This document shows, piece after piece, positions 7,766 to 13,372 of a stretch of DNA of 13,372 nucleotides (within the stretch, counting starts at the first letter, position 1; each line of letters begins with the position of its first letter). The stretch covers positions 1 to 13,372 of the forward strand of contig JAGWZN010000008.1 in NCBI GenBank assembly GCA_018968785.1. Direction: 5' to 3'. Source of the DNA: Patescibacteria group bacterium. GTDB taxonomy: Bacteria; Patescibacteriota; UBA1384; CAILIB01. Under the pieces are notes generated by a model that did not search any database, was not told the DNA's origin, and worked only from the letters and a program-made list of their open reading frames with translations. Position numbers and translations under genes: made by a program.

Positions 7766-9069
7766 GCGTTCTGATTATATTGGCGGACCAGAAGGTGTTG
7801 GGCGTCTTGCGGACGGGCCATAATTCGCTTTACCGCCCGCTCAAGTTGTACGCCGTTCTGCGATCCTTTAAAATACAGGAGATCGCCGCGACGCACAAAC
7901 TGTTCCAACTTATCCGCAAGCTGTTCGGTGGTCGCGAAGCCAAGCATTTTGTCCGGCGCCAGGCCGGCCGCTTTCGCTTCTTTCAACATTAGCTTTTCAT
8001 ACTGTCCGACCGCCACTAGATAGTCAACCGATCCGGCCGCGGCACGCGCCACTTCTTTATGCGCTGTCTCAGCCAGGTCACCCAGCTCGTTCATGCGGCC
8101 GAGAATGGCTACCACCCGTCTTTTTTTTGCCAGCGGCCGCAGCATCCGCAGGCCGGCAACCACCGCTGCCGGCGAAGCGTTATAACTGTCGTCCACAATT
8201 AAGGTGTCTTTCTGGCCGGCAATAATCTTCCCCCGGCCATTCGGCACCACATACTCTTCCAGAGCCTTCTTTATTTTAGCAAAAGCTACCCGTTCGCCAA
8301 AGCCGACGGCAGCGGCAGCCAGTAAGGAATACACCTGATGCCGACCGATCAAAGTGCTCTGGATCGTTAAGCTGTGCGGCTGCTCCTTGGCAATCGAATC
8401 CATCTTTCGGGCGGCAATAAAATCCAGTTGAAAGGCCAGCCCTTTATCGGTCAGCTCCAGATTCCGTGCCCAAACTCCGGCGCGGTTAGTCGGTTTCTCC
8501 CGAATACCGTACCAGATTACCTTTGGCAAAGACAGAGAGACGGCCGTCTGATTCGGATCGTCCGCGTTTAACACCGCGTATCCGTCCGGCTGCAGACCCT
8601 GAAACAGAGAAGTCTTTTCCGCGATCAGTTGATCCAGATTAGCGTAAAACTGCATATGAACCGGGGTAATCACGGTAAGCACACCGGCCTGAAACGGCAG
8701 CTTACCGGCCAGAAAGGAGATGTCACCCGGTTTATCGGCAGAGAACTCGACAATGTAGCACGGCCGGGGATCCGCCGGCCAGGTTGGCGGAAACCAGGAA
8801 GCAAAGATCGCGCTCAACCAGTGGAGACCCTTCGGACTGACTGAAAAGCCAAGTAGAGAGAGGGCGACACCGGTTTCGGTATTCATATTACCGCTGGTTT
8901 TTAACACGGTACGGCCGGCTTGGTTCAGCACAAGCGCGATCGCCTCTTTCGCCGAGGTCTTTCCTACCGTTCCGGTCATAGCGATAATGTACGGCTTTTC
9001 CATCCGGATCCGTTTGGCCACTCCATGCCATAAACGGCGCAAAATATACTCACGCAGCAGCTTTTTCAT
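7762..9069 (-). CDS. murF: MurF-type Mur ligase lacking the N-terminal substrate domain
   Basis: Mur ligase most like MurF, which adds D-Ala-D-Ala to the UDP-MurNAc-tripeptide. The 435-residue protein starts almost directly with the ATPase domain: P-loop 'MTGTVGKTSAKEA' is at 31-43, whereas classical MurF has about 100 residues before it. Further marks are 'SGNMNTETGVAL' (59-70), 'EFSADKPGDI' (108-117), 'PVHMQFYANLDQLIAEK' (136-152), 'GRHQVYSLLAA' (242-252), 'VDDSYNASPAAV' (292-303; MurF-typical DDSYNA-P), 'LGRMNELGD' (323-331) and 'KGSQNGVQLERAV' (401-413). I know this short form as common in Patescibacteria (family knowledge). No murE lies in the cluster, so whether it acts only as MurF or also adds residue 3 cannot be read from sequence. 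It starts 2 bases after the ftsI stop, with no clear ribosome site. Confidence 0.9.
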   Translation of the reverse strand: MKKLLREYILRRLWHGVAKRIRMEKPYIIAMTGTVGKTSAKEAIALVLNQAGRTVLKTSGNMNTETGVALSLLGFSVSPKGLHWLSAIFASWFPPTWPADPRPCYIVEFSADKPGDISFLAGKLPFQAGVLTVITPVHMQFYANLDQLIAEKTSLFQGLQPDGYAVLNADDPNQTAVSLSLPKVIWYGIREKPTNRAGVWARNLELTDKGLAFQLDFIAARKMDSIAKEQPHSLTIQSTLIGRHQVYSLLAAAAVGFGERVAFAKIKKALEEYVVPNGRGKIIAGQKDTLIVDDSYNASPAAVVAGLRMLRPLAKKRRVVAILGRMNELGDLAETAHKEVARAAAGSVDYLVAVGQYEKLMLKEAKAAGLAPDKMLGFATTEQLADKLEQFVRRGDLLYFKGSQNGVQLERAVKRIMARPQDAQHLLVRQYNQNA

Positions 9070-9071
9070 AC

Positions 9072-10874
9072 CTAATTGGAGGGATTAGTGGGCGGAACCT
9101 GGTAGTAGTTTAGCAGAAACTGAGAGACTTTAGAAAAAAGCGGCACCGCGTCACTTTCGGCGAACAGACCGGATTTCTGCAGATCCGGATGGTCGATTTT
9201 CACCAAAACCACAAACCGGGGATTATCGATCGGCTCAATACCGACAAAGGAGTGGTTGTAGGCATCCTTCAGATAGCCCCCGTTCTGCGGGTCCGGAATC
9301 TGGGCGGTACCGGTTTTACCTCCAATCTTATACCCCGGTACTTCGGCTTTCCGATCCGCTTGCTCCACGGTGGCCAGCATCATATCCCGAATCTCCTGAG
9401 CGGTCTGCGGCTTAATCACCTGCTGTCCTTCAACCATTGGCACTGTTTGCCGGCTGCCATCCGGCTTAATCACGGTCTTTACCAGGCGTGGCTGCACCAA
9501 CTTACCGTTATTGGCAATTGCCGCGTAGGCGGCAATCACCTGCATCGGCGTGACAGCGATGCCCTGCCCGAACGACATGGTGGCCCGGCTGATATCACTC
9601 CACTGACTGACCGGCAGCACCGTGCCGGTGATCTCATTTTTCAGGTCGATACCGGTCAAATCACCGAAACCGTACTTTTTCAGATAGCCGTACATATTCT
9701 GGTTGCCCAGCTTGTTCGCCACTGAAACCATGGCCACGTTATCGGAGTTAACAATGACCTTGGTCATGGTCTCCTCGCCGTAGGCGTGACGCAGCGCGGT
9801 TTCAATCTTGTATCCGTCCACCGTAACCGATTCCGGATAGTTATCGCTGGTATCGGGCGTCACCAGGCCAAGATCCAGCGCGGCGGACATTACAAACGGC
9901 TTGAAGATACTCCCCGGCTCCCACTGTTTGCTGATTACCGGATTATCAAACAAGCCAATCTGATCGGGAGTAATATCCCGAAAGCTATTTGGATCGTAGG
10001 AAGGAGTGCTGGCCATAGCGATAATCTCGCCGGTCTTGGGATCCATAATGACAATCGATCCGCCAGTCGCTCCCGCGCTCTTCACCTCATCCGCCAGATC
10101 TTGCTCCATCACGTACTGGACGTTCCGATCGATTGACAGCTCGTAGCTGGTACCGTCCTGGCCTTTAACCAGTTGGGTTTCCGCCAACAGATTGCCGGTA
10201 CTATCCTGTTCAATACTTAACTTGCCCGGATAACCGGTTAGCTCGGAATTATACTCGCCTTCCAGACCGTACTGGCCGGCGCCGTTATCATTGACAAAAC
10301 CCAGCGTTTGGCCAAGCAGACCGCCTTCGGGATAGATCCGGGAGAACTCGCGAATAAAAAAGATACCGCCGACAAAGTAAAGAATGTTGCCTTGACTGTC
10401 ATCAAAGTTGACAGCCGCGTCCTGGTAAGCCGGATTATAGCTACGTTCCAGTTTATTAATCGCCGCCGCCACCGCCTCCACATCCCCTTTGGTCAGCCCG
10501 TGCTTGAGCGGATTCATGTACATACTATCCTGATTAAAGGTATCGAGGATCTTCTGGGCGTCAACGCCACTGTACTGCGAGAGGAGATTGGCGAAATCAG
10601 CTCGATGCTTCGAATCGATATTATGCGGCGTCGCGGAAAGAGCGAACCGCTCCACGCTTTCAGCGATCACCTGATTTTTGCCGGCCGCCGCGTCCTGTAC
10701 GTAGATATCACCCCGCTTGGGCAGCACATCCCGGGTCACCTCCTGCTGTTGGCTGGCTTCCGCCACGTACTGCTGGTGACGGAGGACGGAAACGCTAAAA
10801 AGGCGGGCAACCAGCCCGACCGTTATGCCGAAAAAAACTATCATCAGTAAGATAATCCGAGTTGGAGATTGCAT
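9072..10874 (-). CDS. ftsI: FtsI/PBP3-type class B penicillin-binding protein (transpeptidase)
   Basis: Septal D,D-transpeptidase that cross-links strands made by FtsW. It has 600 residues. A short cytoplasmic end and one membrane anchor (about 5-30) are followed by the class B dimerisation domain, which begins 'LPKRGDIYV' (51-59). The transpeptidase domain starts near 265. The three active-site motifs are present: 'SIFK' with nucleophile Ser322 (in 'WEPGSIFKPF'), 'SDN' at 377-379 and 'KTG' at 520-522 ('KIGGKTGTAQIP'). 'SFGQGIAVTPMQ' (434-445) is also typical. The protein ends about 75 residues after KTG, so there is no PASTA domain. It lies 29 bases after ftsL and 2 before murF; murE, which commonly sits between ftsI and murF, is absent. 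No Shine-Dalgarno sequence is visible before the ATG. FtsI rather than another class B PBP is inferred from position. Confidence 0.95.
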   Translation of the reverse strand: MQSPTRIILLMIVFFGITVGLVARLFSVSVLRHQQYVAEASQQQEVTRDVLPKRGDIYVQDAAAGKNQVIAESVERFALSATPHNIDSKHRADFANLLSQYSGVDAQKILDTFNQDSMYMNPLKHGLTKGDVEAVAAAINKLERSYNPAYQDAAVNFDDSQGNILYFVGGIFFIREFSRIYPEGGLLGQTLGFVNDNGAGQYGLEGEYNSELTGYPGKLSIEQDSTGNLLAETQLVKGQDGTSYELSIDRNVQYVMEQDLADEVKSAGATGGSIVIMDPKTGEIIAMASTPSYDPNSFRDITPDQIGLFDNPVISKQWEPGSIFKPFVMSAALDLGLVTPDTSDNYPESVTVDGYKIETALRHAYGEETMTKVIVNSDNVAMVSVANKLGNQNMYGYLKKYGFGDLTGIDLKNEITGTVLPVSQWSDISRATMSFGQGIAVTPMQVIAAYAAIANNGKLVQPRLVKTVIKPDGSRQTVPMVEGQQVIKPQTAQEIRDMMLATVEQADRKAEVPGYKIGGKTGTAQIPDPQNGGYLKDAYNHSFVGIEPIDNPRFVVLVKIDHPDLQKSGLFAESDAVPLFSKVSQFLLNYYQVPPTNPSN

Positions 10875-10903
10875 GAGAAGCGGAGTTTGTGCGATAGCGC
10901 CGG

Positions 10904-11293
10904 CTACGGCTTTTGCGTGGAAACCCCGGCCACCGTTCCGTTTTCCACATACCCGTTAACGCTTCCCGTGGGAGCCATCTGATCCTTGACTGCTGTCTGC
11001 TGAATAGCGTTCAGCGCTTGGGCGCGGGTCGCGTTCAGTTGTAGTTGGGTCGTGTCTTCGTCGACCTGACTGATGTTCTTATTCAAACTGTTCTGCTGAT
11101 ACACCCCGGTCGCGTTGGTACCGGCTTGCATCGTTAACATCACGATAGCCAAAATCGCCAGAACCGCCAAGCCGATAAACTTGGCTGTGGTCGGCCCGAA
11201 CCGCACCCTTCTCCGCACCGTGCGCATGGTGGCGCGCTGGCTTTTACGTCGCGCAATACTGTAACCGGCTTGATGTGAATACCGTGCGCTCAT
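10904..11293 (-). CDS. ftsL: Small bitopic membrane protein in the ftsL position, probable FtsL-like division protein
   Basis: Probable divisome protein of the FtsL/DivIC type, which pairs with FtsQ and regulates FtsWI. It has 129 residues: a strongly basic cytoplasmic part (about 13-31, with runs such as ARRKSQR and RRRVR), one membrane segment (about 38-56), then a polar heptad-like stretch (about 64-100, with regularly spaced Leu, Ile and Val) that could form the short coiled coil expected of FtsL. The tail (105-129) is Gly/Thr/Val/Asn-rich and probably disordered. FtsL proteins are too divergent to recognise by motif, so the call rests on size, topology and position directly before ftsI. 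Start: ATG at 11293, close behind GGGAGG. It lies 14 bases after mraZ, where rsmH normally stands between the two. Confidence 0.78.
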   Translation of the reverse strand: MSARYSHQAGYSIARRKSQRATMRTVRRRVRFGPTTAKFIGLAVLAILAIVMLTMQAGTNATGVYQQNSLNKNISQVDEDTTQLQLNATRAQALNAIQQTAVKDQMAPTGSVNGYVENGTVAGVSTQKP

Positions 11294-11295
11294 TC

Positions 11296-11301
11296 CCTCC
11301 C
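11296..11301 (-). promoter_or_regulatory. Ribosome binding site of ftsL
   Basis: The minus strand reads AAAGGGAGGGA directly before the ATG at 11293. The GGGAGG core is only 2 bases from the start codon, shorter than ideal, but it is the only candidate in the 14-base gap after mraZ. Confidence 0.6.
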
Positions 11302-11307
11302 TTTCCG

Positions 11308-11739
11308 TTAGATGCCCATCTCCTTCAGCGTCTGGCTGAAAGCCGGGCTTTCCTGATCTATGGTTGATAGATAGGTATTCCAGGCCGCTTCATCCCACAG
11401 CTCAATGTGGTCATGCAGTCCGGCCAGGACTACCTGTTTGACGATACCGGCGTACTCGCGCAAATACGGAGGCAACAATACCCTCCCGAGTTTATCAACC
11501 TCCAAATCCACGGCCCCGGCTAAGGTTTGGCGGATATAGGCGCGAGCCTGCGGCTGGCTCTGCGGCAAGATGGCTAGACGGCTGGCAATACCTTCCCAAA
11601 CCGCAGTCGGATAAAACTTGAGAGAGCCGTCAAACCCCTTGGTTAATACGGCCCCCTCCGCCAACTTCGAGCGCCATTTGACCGGCACCTGCAACCGCCC
11701 CTTCTCATCAACGCTATGATGGTATTCACCGATAAACAT
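11308..11739 (-). CDS. mraZ: MraZ, transcriptional regulator of the dcw cluster
   Basis: AbrB/SpoVT-fold DNA-binding protein that usually forms a ring and represses (in some bacteria activates) its own operon. The 143-residue length is normal. Both MraZ repeats are present: the first opens at the N-terminus 'MFIGEYHHSVDEKGRLQVP' with DxxGR at 11-15, the second has 'VDKLGRVLLPPYLREYAG' with DxxGR at 82-86. The canonical MF-GEY opening fixes the start at 11739 even though no Shine-Dalgarno sequence precedes it. It is first in the operon, 14 bases before ftsL, and four spaced TGG boxes lie about 34-68 bases upstream of its start codon, where MraZ is expected to bind. Confidence 0.97.
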   Translation of the reverse strand: MFIGEYHHSVDEKGRLQVPVKWRSKLAEGAVLTKGFDGSLKFYPTAVWEGIASRLAILPQSQPQARAYIRQTLAGAVDLEVDKLGRVLLPPYLREYAGIVKQVVLAGLHDHIELWDEAAWNTYLSTIDQESPAFSQTLKEMGI

Positions 11740-11772
11740 AGCCGGGCGTTGCGGTTACTGGTAAAATATGCG

Positions 11773-11807
11773 CTCCACTTTGCCCCACTTTGCACCACTT
11801 GTTCCCA
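11773..11807 (-). promoter_or_regulatory. MraZ operator: four TGGNN boxes at exact 10-bp spacing
   Basis: On the minus strand four boxes occur in tandem: TGGGA (11803-11807), TGGTG (11793-11797), TGGGG (11783-11787) and TGGAG (11773-11777), each separated by 5 bases (ACAAG, CAAAG, CAAAG). The spacing matches the TGGGN-N5 repeats known for E. coli MraZ, and the AAGTGG core resembles the AAAGTGK sites known in Mollicutes. The first box touches the -10 element and the others lie over the start of the transcript, as expected for repression. Confidence 0.92.
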
Positions 11808-11836
11808 TTATGCGCCGCTGAGCCTGGGGCTGTCAA
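11807..11836 (-). promoter_or_regulatory. Sigma-70 type promoter of the dcw operon
   Basis: The minus strand has a perfect -35 TTGACA (11831-11836), an 18-base spacer and a -10 CATAAT (11807-11812), five of six matches to TATAAT. Transcription would start near 11800, giving a leader of about 60 bases before mraZ. It is the only promoter I can support in the window; no intergenic gap downstream exceeds 29 bases. Confidence 0.85.
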
Positions 11837-11851
11837 CTATTTTAATCCATT

Positions 11852-11875
11852 AAAAAACCGGCCTGAGCGGCCGGT
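11852..11875 (-). terminator. Rho-independent terminator of glyS, possibly bidirectional
   Basis: A perfect 7-bp stem, ACCGGCC/GGCCGGT with a 5-base loop (11857-11875), is followed on the minus strand by a run of six T (11852-11857, the first paired with the stem). It lies 28 bases after the glyS stop and separates glyS from the dcw promoter. On the plus strand the stem is followed after two bases by five T (11878-11882), so it may work both ways. Confidence 0.88.
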
Positions 11876-11902
11876 AGTTTTTGGCGCGGCTAATAGGAAA
11901 AG

Positions 11903-13372
11903 CTAAAAGATAAGCGCGGCCGGCAAGTCATCAATTTTCACCCGCGTCTGCTCCATGCTGTCCCGGTCGCGCACCGTCACCGTCTGATCCTGTAGAGTCT
12001 GGTAGTCAATCGTCAGACAGTACGGCGTGCCGATCTCATCTTGCCGGCGGTAGCGGCGGCCGATCGCCCCGGACTCATCATACTGGAGCCGGTAATCTTG
12101 CCGAAGCCGGCCAGCTACTTCTCGAGCCCTTTGCGCTAAGCCGTCTTTTTTCATGAGCGGCAACACGGCCGCCTGAACCGGCGCGATCTTTTTATCCAGA
12201 TGGAGAACCGTCTCGCATTCGCCGCTCTGCCCATCCCGGCCTTGGGGATACTCCTGGTAGGCGTCAATTAGCACGGTCAGCAGCAACCGGCCAACCCCGA
12301 CCGACGGCTCGATCACATACGGAATGAACCGCTCCCGGCTCTCCTCATCAAAGTAAGTCAGGTCTTTTCCCGAATACTCCTGATGCTGCCGCAGATCGTA
12401 ATCAGTCCGGTTGGCGATACCCCACAGCTCGGAAAAGCCGCCGAACGGATAGTTGTACTCCAAGTCAACCGTCCGGGTCGAATAATGAGACAGCGACTCT
12501 TTCGGATGCTCGTACCGGCGCAGATTTTCTTTATGCACGCCCAGGTCATCAATGAGGAACCGCTCGGCATCGGCGATCCACCGGTCATGCGCGGCAACGT
12601 CATCGCCCGGCCAGACAAAGTACTCAATCTCCATCTGTTCGAACTCCCGCACCCGGAACAGCGAATTACCCACCGTAATCTCATTCCGAAACGCCTTACC
12701 GATCTGAGCGATACCGAACGGCAGCTTCTGCCGGCTGGTATCGAGAACGTTTTTGAAATTGGTAAAAATACTCTGCGCCGTCTCCGGCCGCAGATAGGCA
12801 ACCGCCGCTTCTTCCTCCACCGGTCCCAGATATGTTTTAAACATCATATTAAACTGTCTCGGCTCGTTGTACGCCGTCTGCCGGCAGTCCGGATTGGGAC
12901 AGATCAGCTCCGCGGAAGTAACGCCATGACGCGGCTGGGGATGCTCCGGATCGGAAAAATCAAAGAAAGCTTGTGCCGCTTCCACGGCCGCTTCCTCATC
13001 TTTTTTAGATGACGTCCCCCGCTGCTTGGCCGCCTCGTCCTTCCACCGCCGCAACCAGATACTGACGTTTTCCTCCTGTAAATAGTGGTCAGCTCGCAGC
13101 CGGATTTTACAGTTGGCGCACTCAATCAGCGGGTCGGAAAAGCTATCGACATGGCCGGACGCCTTCAGGACCGGCGCCGGCGTCAGGATGGCGCTATCCA
13201 GCCCTACCATATCCTCCCGCTGCCGGACAAACCGCTTCCACCAGAGCTGTTTAATACTGTTGTTGAGCTCAACGCCCAGCGGTCCCAGATCGAGCAGACC
13301 GCTGGCCCCACCATAAATTTCAGCGGCCGGAAAGAGAAATCCCCGCCGTTTCGCCAGGTTCACAATCGGATC
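11903..13372 (-). CDS. glyS: Glycine--tRNA ligase, single-chain dimeric (alpha2) type, partial at the N-terminus
   Basis: Class II aminoacyl-tRNA synthetase that charges tRNA-Gly, of the single-polypeptide type and not the alpha2beta2 (GlyQ + GlyS) form. The frame is open to the window edge: visible residues begin 'DPIVNLAKRRGFLFP', so the GTG at 13363 is internal and a short N-terminal piece is missing. Counting from that Val: 'FPAAEIYGGASGLLDLGPLG' (11-30), paired cysteines C82/C85 and C155/C160 of a likely zinc knuckle, motif 2 'FRNEI' (225-229) with 'FRVREFEQMEIEYF' (236-249), motif 3 'VIEPSVGVGR' (350-359), then the anticodon-binding domain (about 393-486) with 'GAIGRRYRRQDEIGTPYC' (432-449). 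It ends normally and is followed by its own terminator, so it is transcribed separately from the dcw operon. Confidence 0.97.
   Translation of the reverse strand, partial: DPIVNLAKRRGFLFPAAEIYGGASGLLDLGPLGVELNNSIKQLWWKRFVRQREDMVGLDSAILTPAPVLKASGHVDSFSDPLIECANCKIRLRADHYLQEENVSIWLRRWKDEAAKQRGTSSKKDEEAAVEAAQAFFDFSDPEHPQPRHGVTSAELICPNPDCRQTAYNEPRQFNMMFKTYLGPVEEEAAVAYLRPETAQSIFTNFKNVLDTSRQKLPFGIAQIGKAFRNEITVGNSLFRVREFEQMEIEYFVWPGDDVAAHDRWIADAERFLIDDLGVHKENLRRYEHPKESLSHYSTRTVDLEYNYPFGGFSELWGIANRTDYDLRQHQEYSGKDLTYFDEESRERFIPYVIEPSVGVGRLLLTVLIDAYQEYPQGRDGQSGECETVLHLDKKIAPVQAAVLPLMKKDGLAQRAREVAGRLRQDYRLQYDESGAIGRRYRRQDEIGTPYCLTIDYQTLQDQTVTVRDRDSMEQTRVKIDDLPAALIF

Noticed and set aside
9189..10850. Plus-strand frames of 178, 116 and 180 codons opposite ftsI
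   Set aside because: They are shadows of the transpeptidase gene. The moderately high GC content makes stop codons rare on the opposite strand.
11767..11815. Direct repeat GCGCATA flanking the MraZ boxes (11767-11773 and 11809-11815)
   Set aside because: It is only 7 bases long, and the first copy overlaps the -10 element, so chance is a sufficient explanation.
12383..13012. Plus-strand open frame of 209 codons opposite glyS
   Set aside because: It is the complement of a well-conserved synthetase, with no domain or start signal of its own.
13361..13363. GTG as the start of glyS
   Set aside because: The frame stays open upstream (Asp-Pro-Ile) to the window end, and the family has further residues before 'LAKRRGF'.
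1..13372. Apparent abundance of CCGG and GGCC tetranucleotides across the window
   Set aside because: It looks frequent by eye but fits the codon preference of a GC-biased genome (CCG, CGG, GCC, GGC). Without a count against a codon-matched null it supports no claim.

Overview
The window is an almost complete division and cell wall (dcw) cluster read entirely from the minus strand. A glycine--tRNA ligase gene lies just upstream of it. The likely source is a bacterium of the Candidate Phyla Radiation (Patescibacteria). Three things support this: a MurF that lacks the usual N-terminal substrate domain and has a 'GTVGKTS' P-loop, a MurD with a 'GTNGKGTT' P-loop, and a compact dcw cluster without rsmH or murE. 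The placement is inference from protein character, and no finer taxonomy is claimed. The DNA is moderately GC-rich and the standard code fits every gene. No mobile element, CRISPR array, tRNA or rRNA was seen.

Layout in the direction of transcription, from high to low coordinates: glyS (5' end outside the window, ends at 11903); a 163-base intergenic region with a rho-independent terminator for glyS, a near-consensus sigma-70 promoter and four 10-bp-spaced MraZ boxes; then mraZ, ftsL, ftsI, murF, mraY, murD, ftsW, murG, murC, murB and ftsQ (3' end outside the window). No gap inside the dcw cluster exceeds 29 bases. Four junctions (murF/mraY, murD/ftsW, ftsW/murG, murG/murC) are 4-base ATGA overlaps. 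The eleven genes therefore look like one transcription unit of at least 11 kb, driven by the MraZ-controlled promoter.

The products form a continuous pathway. MurB and MurC make and extend UDP-MurNAc, MurD and MurF add amino acids, MraY and MurG make lipid I and lipid II, and FtsW and FtsI polymerise and cross-link them at the septum. FtsL and FtsQ are divisome scaffold proteins. MraZ is the predicted autoregulator.

Most of the content is a known system. The points deserving a second look are the four-box MraZ operator overlapping the promoter, the absence of rsmH and murE from their usual places, the MurB whose expected catalytic serine is a proline, the MurF without its N-terminal domain, and the variant MurD active-site motifs. 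I found no wholly new system.
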